A DNA stretch of 36,763 bases, from contig SKGD01000042.1 in assembly GCA_007117665.1 (NCBI GenBank), positions 1-36,763 of the forward strand. Direction: 5' to 3'. The DNA comes from Alphaproteobacteria bacterium. GTDB taxonomy: Bacteria; Pseudomonadota; Alphaproteobacteria; Micavibrionales; Micavibrionaceae. Below, piece by piece: positions 18,196 to 27,702 of the stretch (position 1 is the first letter of the stretch; each line of letters opens with the position of its first letter). Made by a program: the position numbers and the translations under genes. The notes beneath the pieces were generated by a model. The model was not told where the DNA came from. It was given only the letters and a program-made list of their open reading frames with translations, and made no database searches.

Positions 18196-19047
18196 TTACG
18201 GTGCGCTTCGTGCAGGGGCGGCGGCTGTCACTTTAGCTATTTTTGAATCGTTGCGATCCTCATAGCCTTCGAGCGGCCGGTCATCGTCATTGGCGATGAT
18301 AGCCGTCAAAAGCGGGTGGCGCTTGACGTCTTCCTTGCCCATATCAACCCGTCCGATATAGTCCTTGTAGCGATCTGCGGTAAAGCGATCCATAAAGGCA
18401 TCATACGCGGCTGCGGAAGCTGTCCGGTCATTTTGCCGGGAATCGCCCATATAAATAAACAGGGATTCTTTGCCCAGACGGCCGATCGAGGTCATAAGTT
18501 GCCGCGCTGAGGCATTTTGGCATTCATCCAGAAGATAGGCGGTGCCTTTATATGTACGGCCACGATTAAAGGCATGCGGCGCGATTTCGATCAATCCGGC
18601 TTCCTGCATCTCTTTTCTGAGCTGACGGGTAATTAGTTCGTCAATACTCTCCAAAATCTGCAGTACGTGGCCTTCCATTTTTTCATCTTTATCGCCGGGT
18701 ATGAAACCAAGATTTTCATCGGCTTCGACCGCGGGAGCCGTCAGGGAAATACGTTTAAATCGTCCTTCGGCCAAACCTTCCAGAGCGGCATAGCAGGCCC
18801 AGAATGTCTTTCCGGTTCCCAGAGCGCCGTTGACAAAAACGATGCTTTTGCATTTTGCCAGACGTATGATTTCCCTTTGTTTCTTGGTGGGGGTCATCTC
18901 TTCGCCGTCAATTTTCAGCGTATCATGAAGAGACGGCAGGTTCTTTTCCAGACGAGCAAGCAAACTGTCAATTGACTGGGCGCTATTGTTAAAAACCGGT
19001 GTTGCTTTTCCCTGTGTGTCCTGCGGATCTTTTTTCTTGTTTGTCAT
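18196..19047 (-). CDS. Second PhoH-like P-loop ATPase
   Basis: This 283-aa protein is a second PhoH-family ATPase, upstream of the usual phoH. Walker A is GALGTGKT at residues 74-81. APAVEADENLGFIPGDKDEKM corresponds to the PhoH motif that reads RPAVEAGERIGFLPG in its neighbour, and Walker B is YLLDECQNAS near residue 172. It lacks the N-terminal KH-like part of the chromosomal PhoH and ends in an unrelated tail (ITAAAPARSAP-like, Ala/Pro rich). The divergent motifs resemble phage-type PhoH proteins more than YbeZ. AGGGCG precedes its ATG. It lies 59 bases after miaB and may be co-transcribed. Substrate and role are not known to me. Confidence 0.88.
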   Translation of the reverse strand: MTNKKKDPQDTQGKATPVFNNSAQSIDSLLARLEKNLPSLHDTLKIDGEEMTPTKKQREIIRLAKCKSIVFVNGALGTGKTFWACYAALEGLAEGRFKRISLTAPAVEADENLGFIPGDKDEKMEGHVLQILESIDELITRQLRKEMQEAGLIEIAPHAFNRGRTYKGTAYLLDECQNASARQLMTSIGRLGKESLFIYMGDSRQNDRTASAAAYDAFMDRFTADRYKDYIGRVDMGKEDVKRHPLLTAIIANDDDRPLEGYEDRNDSKIAKVTAAAPARSAP

Positions 19048-19106
19048 TTTTTGCGCCCTGTTTATTGCATGTGGTTACTCGCGAAGAATTATACGTAATT
19101 CATTTT

Positions 19107-20459
19107 TCAGAATATTGCAACATTTCCTGTCAAAGAATTGGCATTTGCTTCTGTGACATCGACGGGAACCGTGTGGCCACGCAGGCGTGGATTGGCTTTG
19201 ACGTGAATTGCCTGATTATAAGGTGTGCGTCCGTGAAGCTGGCCATCTTTAGCGCCTTTGCGATCAAACAGCACATCAAAACGCTTGCCGATCATGTCGC
19301 GGTTGAACGCAAGCTGCTGTTCGTTCAGCAAATCCTGCAGGCGCTGGATACGCTCGGTTTTGACTTTTTCGTGAATTTGCATAGGCATATTTGCTGCCGG
19401 CGTGCCGGGGCGCGGGCTGTATTTGAAAGAATAGGCAAAAGCATAAGTCACATCGCGGACAATTTGCATGGTTGCCTCAAAATCCTCATCTGTTTCGCCC
19501 GGAAAGCCGACGATAAAATCCGAACTCATGGCAATGTCAGGACGGGCTTTTTTGATTTTTGCGATAATTTCGCGGTAATCATCGGCGCTGTGTTTACGGT
19601 TCATGGCTTTTAATATCGCATCGGAGCCGCTCTGGATCGGCAGGTGCAAAAACGGCATCAATTTGGCAATGTCACGATGCGCATCAATCAGATCCTGATC
19701 CATGTCGCGCGGGTGGGATGTGGTATAACGAATGCGCTCTAGCCCGTCCGTTTCGGCGAGTATTGCGATTAACTGCCCCAGATTACAGCTTTTACCGTCT
19801 TTACCGGTGCCGTGATAGGCATTGACATTTTGCCCCAGCAAAGTGATCTCGCGCGCACCGCTTTCAACCAGTTTCTTTGCTTCATCAGCTATCTGACTGA
19901 CAGGCCTTGAAAATTCAGCGCCGCGTGTATAAGGAACAACGCAAAAAGTACAGAATTTGTCACAGCCTTCCTGTACCGATAAAAAGGCGGTGACGCCCTG
20001 ATTGTCATTTTCCTGCGGCAAGGCGTCAAATTTGCTCTCGGCGGGGAAGTCCGTATTCACAACGCGCTCGCCGGTGGCTTTCATCACCATTTGCGGCAAT
20101 TCATGATATGTCTGGGGGCCGAACACCATATCGACATAGGGCGCGCGCTCCATGATAAACTTGCCTTCGGCCTGCGCTACACAACCGGCCACGGCCATCA
20201 GCATTTTGCCGCCGCGCGCTTTTTTCTGGTCGCGATGTTCTTTCAGGCGGCCAAGTTCGGAAAAAACCTTGTCTGTTGCCTTTTCCCGGATATGGCAGGT
20301 ATTGAGGATAATCATGTCGGCATCGTCAGGCGTATCGACCGGGCGATAGCCCAGCGGCGCCAGCACATCGGCCATGCGGCGGCTGTCATAGACATTCATC
20401 TGACAGCCCCATGTTTTAATATAAAGCTTTTTCTGTGCTTTTTCCGGCATCTTTCCCAC
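19107..20459 (-). CDS. miaB: tRNA-2-methylthio-N6-dimethylallyladenosine synthase
   Basis: MiaB is a radical-SAM methylthiotransferase that modifies i6A37 of tRNAs reading codons starting with U. The 450-aa protein has the N-terminal MTTase domain with its cluster cysteines (KTWGCQMNVYDS, LNTCHIREKA, VAGCVAQAEG), the radical-SAM motif CDKFCTFCVVPYTRG, and a C-terminal TRAM domain. The track start is a GTG; the ATG three codons later (20448-20450) is equally possible, with GGGAAAG directly before it. The gene heads the minus-strand block, and a short divergent gap separates it from the dehydrogenase gene. Confidence 0.97.
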   Translation of the reverse strand: MGKMPEKAQKKLYIKTWGCQMNVYDSRRMADVLAPLGYRPVDTPDDADMIILNTCHIREKATDKVFSELGRLKEHRDQKKARGGKMLMAVAGCVAQAEGKFIMERAPYVDMVFGPQTYHELPQMVMKATGERVVNTDFPAESKFDALPQENDNQGVTAFLSVQEGCDKFCTFCVVPYTRGAEFSRPVSQIADEAKKLVESGAREITLLGQNVNAYHGTGKDGKSCNLGQLIAILAETDGLERIRYTTSHPRDMDQDLIDAHRDIAKLMPFLHLPIQSGSDAILKAMNRKHSADDYREIIAKIKKARPDIAMSSDFIVGFPGETDEDFEATMQIVRDVTYAFAYSFKYSPRPGTPAANMPMQIHEKVKTERIQRLQDLLNEQQLAFNRDMIGKRFDVLFDRKGAKDGQLHGRTPYNQAIHVKANPRLRGHTVPVDVTEANANSLTGNVAIF

Positions 20460-20534
20460 GCTCTTGGTTGACGTGCCGTTAAACCATATCTAACCTGTGA
20501 AGATCAAGCTTTTTACATGATTCGGATGAGGCAC

Positions 20535-21476
20535 ATGGCAAAGACCATACTGGCACTGAATAATCTGCATCCTTTGGGACTGGACGGGCTGGAAGACGGT
20601 TTTACCGTTTTGCGGCTGGGGCGCGAACATGACCCTGAAAACGCCATTCAGGCGCATCAGAACGATATTGTCGGCATTGTCGCAAGTGTGGGAAATACGG
20701 TCAGCGCCAAATTAATCGAAGCCTTGCCGAACCTTGAGATCATCAGCAATTTCGCCGTCGGGGTGGATAATATCGATCTGGCGGCGGCGGACAGGCGCGG
20801 TGTTGTTGTGACCAATACGCCGGACGTATTGACTACTGATACGGCGGATATTGCCTTGTCGCTGATATTGTGCGCCGCGCGGCGCATTGTCGAGGCTGAC
20901 GCCTATGTCCGGGTCGGGAAATGGCATGGCGGCGCTATGCGCCTTGGCACCAGCCTGTCCGGCAAGACATGCGGCATTGTCGGGCTGGGGCGGATCGGGC
21001 AGGCGATCGCCGCCCGCGCTGCGGCGTTTGACATGAGGATCCTGTATCATGGTCGTACTGCCAAAACGCATGTGCCTTATGAATTTTGTTCGTCCCTGCA
21101 TGATATGGCTGCGCAATCGGACTTTCTTGTGCTGGCCTGTGCGGGAGGCGCGGAAACAAAACATCTGGTGGATGAGGGCATCTTGGAGGCGCTGGGTGAA
21201 AAAGGTTATCTGATCAATATTGCGCGCGGTTCCGTGGTCGATCAGGACGCGCTTTTGATCGCTTTGCAAAATAAATCTCTTGCAGGGGCGGGGCTTGATG
21301 TTTATGACAATGAACCTAATGTGCCTGAATCACTGTTTTCCATGGATAACGTTGTCCTGTTACCGCATATCGGTAGCGCAACAATGGAAACAAGGCGTAA
21401 GATGGCACAGCTTGTAATTGACAATATCAAGGCGCATTTTAACGGCGACCCTGTAAAAACCCCGGTGGCGGCATGA
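20535..21476 (+). CDS. D-2-hydroxyacid dehydrogenase (glyoxylate/hydroxypyruvate reductase type)
   Basis: This is an NAD(P)-dependent D-2-hydroxyacid dehydrogenase of about 313 aa. The Rossmann motif is GIVGLGRIGQAIA, followed by YHGRT, whose Arg suggests NADPH preference. The catalytic residues are visible as Arg in NIARGSVVDQ, Glu in DVYDNEPNVP and His in LLPHIGSAT. SNFAVGVDNIDL is the substrate-side signature. The track begins six codons earlier; I prefer the ATG at 20535 because GAGG lies just before it. Glyoxylate or hydroxypyruvate are likely substrates, but the exact one cannot be read from sequence. Its stop overlaps the start of the next gene. Confidence 0.9.
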   Translation: MAKTILALNNLHPLGLDGLEDGFTVLRLGREHDPENAIQAHQNDIVGIVASVGNTVSAKLIEALPNLEIISNFAVGVDNIDLAAADRRGVVVTNTPDVLTTDTADIALSLILCAARRIVEADAYVRVGKWHGGAMRLGTSLSGKTCGIVGLGRIGQAIAARAAAFDMRILYHGRTAKTHVPYEFCSSLHDMAAQSDFLVLACAGGAETKHLVDEGILEALGEKGYLINIARGSVVDQDALLIALQNKSLAGAGLDVYDNEPNVPESLFSMDNVVLLPHIGSATMETRRKMAQLVIDNIKAHFNGDPVKTPVAA

Positions 21477-21958
21477 TGAAAAAACTGATGATTTTCCTGA
21501 CGGTTCTGTTTGTGGCGGCGCAAGCCTCACAGGCGATGGCCGCGCAATGTTACTCACGAAGCGAAGCCGAGGCCGAGCAGGCGATCCGCATCCATAGCGA
21601 GTTGATGGTGATTGGGCTGAATTGCATGAATATGCGTTTTCGTGACGGCACGAACTTATACCGGACATACCACAATTTCACTCGCGCCAATTCCGATATG
21701 TTTCAGGGGTATGAGCAAACGCTTGTCGATTATTTCCGCAAGGCCGGGCACGACCAGCCGGAGCGGTCGCTGGACACGCTGCGTACGGTTCTGGCCAACA
21801 ATATATCAAACAGCGCCGCGCGTATGAAGCCTGACCAGTTCTGTAACCGTTATGCGGGGCGGGTCTTGCAGGCATCGGGGATGGATCGTTCAACCCTGCG
21901 CCAGTGGGCATCGACCTTTCACCCGTCACACCCGGTATCCCGTCCGATTTGTGAATAA
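21473..21958 (+). CDS. Small secreted protein with four cysteines, unknown function
   Basis: I do not recognise this 161-aa protein. It starts MMKKLMIFLTVLFVAAQASQAMA and then AAQCYS, a clear Sec signal peptide with AMA cleavage, so the mature form is periplasmic or secreted. The mature part is mostly helical and carries four Cys (QCYS, LNCM, FCNR, PICE), enough for two disulfides. There is no lipobox and no membrane helix beyond the signal. The ATG overlaps the stop of the dehydrogenase gene, so the two are probably translated together, although a shared function is not obvious. Confidence 0.8.
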   Translation: MMKKLMIFLTVLFVAAQASQAMAAQCYSRSEAEAEQAIRIHSELMVIGLNCMNMRFRDGTNLYRTYHNFTRANSDMFQGYEQTLVDYFRKAGHDQPERSLDTLRTVLANNISNSAARMKPDQFCNRYAGRVLQASGMDRSTLRQWASTFHPSHPVSRPICE

Positions 21959-22035
21959 AAAACCGGGGGCTATTGTCTTTGGGTTTTTGGCTGAATATCC
22001 TGAAGGCCTGACAGCCATCAGGGGGGATCATAATA

Positions 22036-23544
22036 ATGGCCGGGATAGATTCATGGATTGACGAACGTTTTGCAATGATTGCCGATATTGCGGCAAGCGT
22101 TGTTTTCTTCAGCGTTCCTTTGCCCGGCGTGACCAACTCGGCCGGTGACGTGATGCAGCTTCCGCTGCTGATTATATGGCTGGCCGCGGCGGGGATATTC
22201 TTCACTTTTTATCTGGGCTTTATCAATGTCCGTTATTTCGGTCATGCGCTGAATGTGGTGCGCGGCAAATATGACAAGGATGATAAAGACAGCAAAAAAG
22301 AAGGCGATATTGGCCGCTTTCAGGCATTAATGACATCCCTGTCCGGGACGGTCGGGCTGGGGAATATTGCCGGCGTTGCCGCCGCAGTGTCGATCGGCGG
22401 ACCGGGTGCGGTTTTGTGGATGATGCTGATGGGGTTGTTCGGCATGGCGACAAAATTCGTCGAGGTAACGCTGGGCGTCAAATACCGTCATCACCCGAAC
22501 CCCGAACGCAAGGACGTGATTTCCGGCGGGCCGATGTATTATCTGCGCGATATTTTTGACAACCGGAATATCCCTTATATCGGCCATATTCTGGCGATTA
22601 TGTTTGCTATTTGCTGTATTGGCGGGGCGATTGGCGGCGGCAATATGTTTCAGGCCAACCAGTCCTATCAGCAGCTTGTCAATGTGACGGGCGGCGATGC
22701 CGGATGGATGGCTGACAAAGGCTGGCTTTATGGGCTGATGCTGGCCTTTTTGGTCGGGTTGGTCATTATCGGCGGGATCAAGTCGATCGCCCGTGTGGCG
22801 TCACGGCTGGTGCCGGTGATGGGCATGATTTACCTGATTGCCGGGCTGTTTGTTATTTTGATGCATTTCACGCACATACCCGGCGCATTGTGGACGATCA
22901 TATCTATGGCGATTTCGCCGGAGGCTGGTATAGGCGGCTTTATTGGTGGGTTGATTGTCGGGGTGCAGCGTGCGGTATTCTCGAACGAGGCCGGTCTTGG
23001 CTCGGCGCCGATTGTTCATTCCAACACCAAGACCGACCAGCCTGTCAGTCAGGGTTTTGTCGGCATGTTGGGGCCGTTTATTGATACGGTTGTGATTTGT
23101 ATGGTGACGGCGCTGGTGATCGTGATTACCGGGGCATATCAGGAAGGTGCGGCTGAATTCGCCGCCGCCGGCAGTATCGAAGGCGTTAGCCTGACATCGC
23201 GCGCTTTTGAGAGTGTCATACCGGGTGCGAGCTACGTTTTGGCGCTGACGGTTTTCCTGTTTGCCTATTCAACGATGATTACGTGGTCGTTTTACGGATC
23301 AAAAGCTACAACCTATCTGTTTGGTGAAAATGTCAGAATCGATCTGGCGTTCAAAATTTTCTTCTGTTCTTTCGTTGTGGTCGGCGCTTCGGCCAGCCTT
23401 GACAATGTGCTGTTATTTTCCGATGCGATGATCCTGTCGATGGCGATCCCGAATATTATCGGTCTGTATATTGCCGCGCCAGAAGTAAAGCGTGAACTTA
23501 AGAAATATATAGAACATATTGGAAGAAAAGAAAAACAAGCTTGA
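22036..23544 (+). CDS. AGCS-family sodium:alanine/glycine symporter
   Basis: This 502-aa membrane protein belongs to the alanine or glycine:cation symporter family, bringing small neutral amino acids in with sodium. About ten or more hydrophobic helices are visible. Diagnostic motifs include SLSGTVGLGNIAGVAAAVSIGGPGAVLWM, GGPMYYL, GIKSIARVASRLVPVMG and VQRAVFSNEAGLGSAPI. The last is highly conserved. A G-rich ribosome site (GGGGGGATC) precedes the ATG by several bases. It is followed by its own terminator, so it is probably transcribed alone or with the two genes before it. Confidence 0.95.
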   Translation: MAGIDSWIDERFAMIADIAASVVFFSVPLPGVTNSAGDVMQLPLLIIWLAAAGIFFTFYLGFINVRYFGHALNVVRGKYDKDDKDSKKEGDIGRFQALMTSLSGTVGLGNIAGVAAAVSIGGPGAVLWMMLMGLFGMATKFVEVTLGVKYRHHPNPERKDVISGGPMYYLRDIFDNRNIPYIGHILAIMFAICCIGGAIGGGNMFQANQSYQQLVNVTGGDAGWMADKGWLYGLMLAFLVGLVIIGGIKSIARVASRLVPVMGMIYLIAGLFVILMHFTHIPGALWTIISMAISPEAGIGGFIGGLIVGVQRAVFSNEAGLGSAPIVHSNTKTDQPVSQGFVGMLGPFIDTVVICMVTALVIVITGAYQEGAAEFAAAGSIEGVSLTSRAFESVIPGASYVLALTVFLFAYSTMITWSFYGSKATTYLFGENVRIDLAFKIFFCSFVVVGASASLDNVLLFSDAMILSMAIPNIIGLYIAAPEVKRELKKYIEHIGRKEKQA

Positions 23545-23563
23545 GTGAGGCTTGTTTCTTCTT
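23533..23563 (+). terminator. Terminator of the symporter gene
   Basis: AAACAAGC (23533-23540) and GCTTGTTT (23550-23557) form an 8-bp stem with a 9-nt loop that contains the stop codon, followed by CTTCTTTT. It is a standard Rho-independent terminator. Confidence 0.8.
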
Positions 23564-23764
23564 TTGATTCTGCAGGTCGTCTATATTTTATCCCGAAATA
23601 TCCACAGCTTTCACATGCTGTGCTGATTCGCTGCTTTGCGGCGCTGGGCGGTTTTGTTCGGGGATAGTGCTCTGATGCCTTGAAAACAAAGGCTTGCGTC
23701 CGGCAGCGGGGCTGTTAAGAATATCGCATTCACAAGTTTATTGTCAGATTTTTAAAGAACCAGC

Positions 23765-26700
23765 ATGGGAGAGCCGCCTGCGATGAAGCCCTTATCCGCA
23801 CGCCATAACGAAGACAAAGACCGCAAGGAAACCGAAGGCGCAAGCGATGCGGCCTTATCGTCGAAAACACGCTCATCCTTGTCAGGCGCGGCGGCAGCCC
23901 GTATTCCCGAAGTTACGGCAAAAAAAATCGAGGACATTAAGGGCAAGTCATCCTCGTTACAGCATTTACGGATCACCGCGGCCAGAAATGAAGGCAAGAG
24001 CGGGGCAGGTGGCGGTTTTCACGTCAGCGCCCGTCAAAGCGAACGCAATCATGAAGAATACCGTATGGAAGAAGCGCAGGATCACCATCATGCTGCCGAG
24101 TCCGATGATGAGGCGGCTGTGCTGTCATTGGGAGCACCTGTCACGGCAGATGCCATCAAACGGCCTTTGGGGATGACTATGCTGGTTTATGGCGGGGCTT
24201 TGCTGACCGCACTGTGGGTCGCTTACAGCGTTATTTATATTGCCGGAATTTATGGTGTTCAAGGGTTGATGGCGATGAGCCCGCCGGAAATTGGCGGCAT
24301 GCTGGGCGGTATTTTGGCACCGGTTGCGCTGTTCTGGTTTATCGTCAGCTATGCCGCGCGCAGCATGGATGTGCATCACTACACACAGGCGCTGCGCCAT
24401 GAGCTGCAGTCAATCCTGTTCCCGTCCGAGGAGCGCGCCATTCGGGTTGGTAAGGATATTGAGCGCTTGTGCCATCAGGCAGCCGAGCTGTCGGCATCGT
24501 CCAGGGCGGTGGTGAAAACTATTTCACGGGCGCGGCAGGGATTGCGCTCCGAGATACGTGATTTTGTCGGTCTTTCCAAAAAGACCGAATTTCACATTGA
24601 AAGGCTGGCTGAGTCCTTAAATGAGAAAACGCTTAAGTTAAGCGCCCTGACTGACGAGATCGAACAAAGAACGGCAAAGATCGATGATGCCACACAATCC
24701 GGCGCTGAGGCGTGGGATCAGGCAACGCTTGTGGTTCTTGAGCGCGCCGGGGAAATGGAATCCGCAATGGGACGCGGAGCGGATAAAATACTGGACGCCG
24801 CCGATCAGGCCAAAACTAGAACGCGTGAAATTGAAGATAATCTGCAAAGCAGCTTTGACGGGCTGAGTAAGTCTGTCGATGCGGTCGCGGAAAGGCTGGG
24901 TGATCTCAGCGGCGATTTTGACAACCATATCAAAGGATTGTCTGATGCTGCCGGGCATGTTTCCGATGAAACGTCGCGTCTGGCCGAAACTATTGAAAGC
25001 CAGATCGGCAGCCTTGAGGATGTTGCGCACAGAACGCTGGAGTCCATGGCGAAATCCAGTCAAACGATTGAAGAGCATCGCGAGGCGCTGGATCGCGGGG
25101 CGAATTCTGTTGCCGCGCAGGCCGACCGCATTGCCGACACAATCAATGGCAGCCTGATGGGGTTGAATGATGCGGCTGATCACATGGTCACGCGCACGGA
25201 TGATCTTGAAGAGCGCATCGCCGGACAGGCTGAAAAGCTGCGTGAAACGGTTGGGACTATCACCGGACAGGCGGCCTTGATCGAGGATGCCGGGGTTTCG
25301 GCAGCGAATAAGCTGAGCGAATCCATGGCGGTTGCGTTGTCGGGTGCGGAATCGATCAGCGCCGCCGTGCGCCGTGCGATTGAATCGCTGGAAAAAACCA
25401 CATGCTCGGCCAAGGAACAGGCCGAGGACATGATTGAATCAACGCGCAACCATATCGCACAATTGAATGATGCGGGGGCGGGGAATGTTGCCCATATCCG
25501 CGAGATTCTCGATATGCTGGAGAAAAGCCGCACCCAGATCGAAGAAGCGTCATCCCTGTCCGATGCGCAGGTTGCAAAGCTGGCAGCAGCCGTCGAAGAC
25601 CAGGCCGCACGGATCAACACATCCACGGCCAGCATGGTCGAGCGGATCCAGTCAGTGCAAGGTGCGTTGGAAAAGCCGCTGCATAATATCAATCTGGCGA
25701 TCCGGGATGCGGATTCTCGTCACCAGATGATCGAGGAAACGCTTGGCAAGCGGGTCGAGGACTTGCAGGAATCAAGTGGCAAGGCACGGGAAGCGGCAGA
25801 TTATATCCGCAACATCTTACGCGGTCAGGCACAGGAAATATCGACATTATCCGGCCAGATTTCCGGCCATGCCCGCAGCCTGAACGAACAGCTCGGCGAG
25901 CAAAAAACGCTTTTGGATGACGAAGTGCGGGATTCGCTGCAGAAAATCGAGCAGGTGAGGGATGCACTCGAAAAACAGGCATTGCAGCTATCCGATATTT
26001 CAGTGCGCGCCGTCAGTGATGTTGACGGATTAGGGCGCAGCATCGAAACAAATTGCCGTGATATCGACTCCACAACCCAGAAAACACTTGTCGATCTTGG
26101 GTCTTTGAACGAGCGCTTACAGGATGCGGCAGCGCACCTGAAAGAGCGCAGCGGTGTTGCGAAAGAATCTGTGGAAACAGTCATGGAATCGTTCGAGGGA
26201 ACCGTTGAAAAATTCGAGCCGGTCTTTATCCGGGCGCTGGATTACGCCAAAGAGGCACAGGAAGGCTTTCAGCTTCTTCATGCTGATTTTGACGCCACAA
26301 GCACGCATAGTCTGGCGCGGCTGAAGGATGTCGGCGATGTGTTTGATGAACGCCTGCGCGACCTTAAGAATGGTGCGGATGACGCCGCACAGCTTTTGAA
26401 AACCTCCAGCGATCATTTACAGGAGCGTGTCAGCGATATCCAGCGTGCCGCGCAGGAATCCAGCGACCGCATGTATGAGATTGAGTCATCGCTGAAAGAC
26501 CAATCCTCGGAAATACATTTATCGACCGATCAGGCGATCCTGAAGATTGAGTCTATCCAGCGTTTGCTCAATGACCAGTTCCACGAATTATCGGAATCTG
26601 TTGGTCATGCCACGGCGCAAATTGCCGATGTCGGCGAGGCGCTTTCAAAATCAGCGCGTCATGTCGATGAGGTGTCTGCCAATGTGCTCAGCGGTATTTC

Positions 26701-27658
26701 GGATGTCGCCAGCAAGGTCAGGGAAGAAAGTCGCTCTTTTGCAGCGGTCAGCGCAGAATCCATTGAGCTGACGAAAAATCTGGTTACGACATTATCGGCT
26801 GAGTCCGGTCATCTGGTGCAATCATCCAAAGACTCGCTGGCGGAATTGCGCAGCACCGGCGACAGCATCGAAATGAAAACCCGTGAAGTCGAAGAGCAAG
26901 TCAAGGCGGCGCTGCGGACAACGCGCGACTACACAGCTACATTGCGCGAGCAGGCAACATTAGTGGCTGAAACTGCCGCCGACAGCACCGAACAAATCGA
27001 CCGTTCTGTTTCAATGCTGCGGAGCCGGCTGGGCGACGTGCAGGGCGTGGCCGGTGATGTGGTGGTGCAAGTTGATCGTTCGCGGGATAATTTGTCCGAA
27101 GAAGCAGACAGGCTTTTGCAGGTTTCGGCCTCTGCCATCAAGGCCGCCGAGGAAGCGTCTTCGGCCTTCAGCAAGCAGTCCGGCGCCTTATTCAAGGCTG
27201 TACAGGATGCCGCGCATCACACAGACCGGATCCGCAAGGAAGAATGGCGGGCGCAGCGTAACGCCTTTATGGGCGCGGCGAAATTCATTGTGGAAAGCCT
27301 GCATTCCCTGTCGGTGGATATGACCCGCATTCAGGACGGAGAGCTTTCTGAAAAACTTTGGAAAAACTATCAAAAAGGCGATGTCGCGGCGTTTACAAGG
27401 CGGTTGGCCGAGGTGGGCGATGACACGAAGCTGGAGAAAATCCGCGATAAATACGCCACAGATACGGAGTTTCGTACCTATACGCAGCGCTTTATCCGGC
27501 AATATGAAGAGCTTTACGATCAGGCTGTGGCGAATGATCACGGCGATTTGCTGGGCGCGACATTCTTGTCCAGTGATATCGGCAAGCTTTACATGACACT
27601 GTGTCATGCGGCCGGGAAACCGCCCCGCACAGGCAATCAGGAGCGTAACGCGGCCTGA
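23765..27658 (+). CDS. Giant membrane-anchored coiled-coil protein
   Basis: This 1,297-aa protein has no named function that I can assign. Residues 1-130 are charged and likely disordered. Two hydrophobic helices follow (about 137-163 and 176-198), anchoring the protein in the inner membrane. Residues about 205-1150 are an almost unbroken helical, coiled-coil region rich in Glu, Ala, Ser, Asp and Gln, superficially like apolipoprotein or chemoreceptor helices but without a chemoreceptor signalling tip. The last 130 residues look globular (FIVESLHSLSVDMTRI, EKLWKNYQKGDVAAFTRRL, GATFLSSDIGKLYMTL) and resemble a domain I have seen at the ends of similar alphaproteobacterial proteins. The layout recalls Caulobacter TipN. 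A start at 23783 (MKPLSAR) has GGGAGAG nine bases upstream and may be the real one. It is monocistronic, between two terminators. Confidence 0.88.
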   Translation: MGEPPAMKPLSARHNEDKDRKETEGASDAALSSKTRSSLSGAAAARIPEVTAKKIEDIKGKSSSLQHLRITAARNEGKSGAGGGFHVSARQSERNHEEYRMEEAQDHHHAAESDDEAAVLSLGAPVTADAIKRPLGMTMLVYGGALLTALWVAYSVIYIAGIYGVQGLMAMSPPEIGGMLGGILAPVALFWFIVSYAARSMDVHHYTQALRHELQSILFPSEERAIRVGKDIERLCHQAAELSASSRAVVKTISRARQGLRSEIRDFVGLSKKTEFHIERLAESLNEKTLKLSALTDEIEQRTAKIDDATQSGAEAWDQATLVVLERAGEMESAMGRGADKILDAADQAKTRTREIEDNLQSSFDGLSKSVDAVAERLGDLSGDFDNHIKGLSDAAGHVSDETSRLAETIESQIGSLEDVAHRTLESMAKSSQTIEEHREALDRGANSVAAQADRIADTINGSLMGLNDAADHMVTRTDDLEERIAGQAEKLRETVGTITGQAALIEDAGVSAANKLSESMAVALSGAESISAAVRRAIESLEKTTCSAKEQAEDMIESTRNHIAQLNDAGAGNVAHIREILDMLEKSRTQIEEASSLSDAQVAKLAAAVEDQAARINTSTASMVERIQSVQGALEKPLHNINLAIRDADSRHQMIEETLGKRVEDLQESSGKAREAADYIRNILRGQAQEISTLSGQISGHARSLNEQLGEQKTLLDDEVRDSLQKIEQVRDALEKQALQLSDISVRAVSDVDGLGRSIETNCRDIDSTTQKTLVDLGSLNERLQDAAAHLKERSGVAKESVETVMESFEGTVEKFEPVFIRALDYAKEAQEGFQLLHADFDATSTHSLARLKDVGDVFDERLRDLKNGADDAAQLLKTSSDHLQERVSDIQRAAQESSDRMYEIESSLKDQSSEIHLSTDQAILKIESIQRLLNDQFHELSESVGHATAQIADVGEALSKSARHVDEVSANVLSGISDVASKVREESRSFAAVSAESIELTKNLVTTLSAESGHLVQSSKDSLAELRSTGDSIEMKTREVEEQVKAALRTTRDYTATLREQATLVAETAADSTEQIDRSVSMLRSRLGDVQGVAGDVVVQVDRSRDNLSEEADRLLQVSASAIKAAEEASSAFSKQSGALFKAVQDAAHHTDRIRKEEWRAQRNAFMGAAKFIVESLHSLSVDMTRIQDGELSEKLWKNYQKGDVAAFTRRLAEVGDDTKLEKIRDKYATDTEFRTYTQRFIRQYEELYDQAVANDHGDLLGATFLSSDIGKLYMTLCHAAGKPPRTGNQERNAA

Positions 27659-27702
27659 TCTGTCGCGGTTTTTAATTTACCCGGTTGATTCAAAAAGGTA
27701 AT

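Noticed and set aside
19086-19101. AT-rich dyad GAATTA-TACG-TAATTC between miaB and the second phoH-like gene
   Set aside because: Short, AT-rich and without a proper T run on the minus strand; easily expected by chance.
24000-27200. Possible chemoreceptor identity of the giant coiled-coil protein
   Set aside because: The helices look similar, but there is no HAMP domain and no conserved methyl-accepting hairpin tip.
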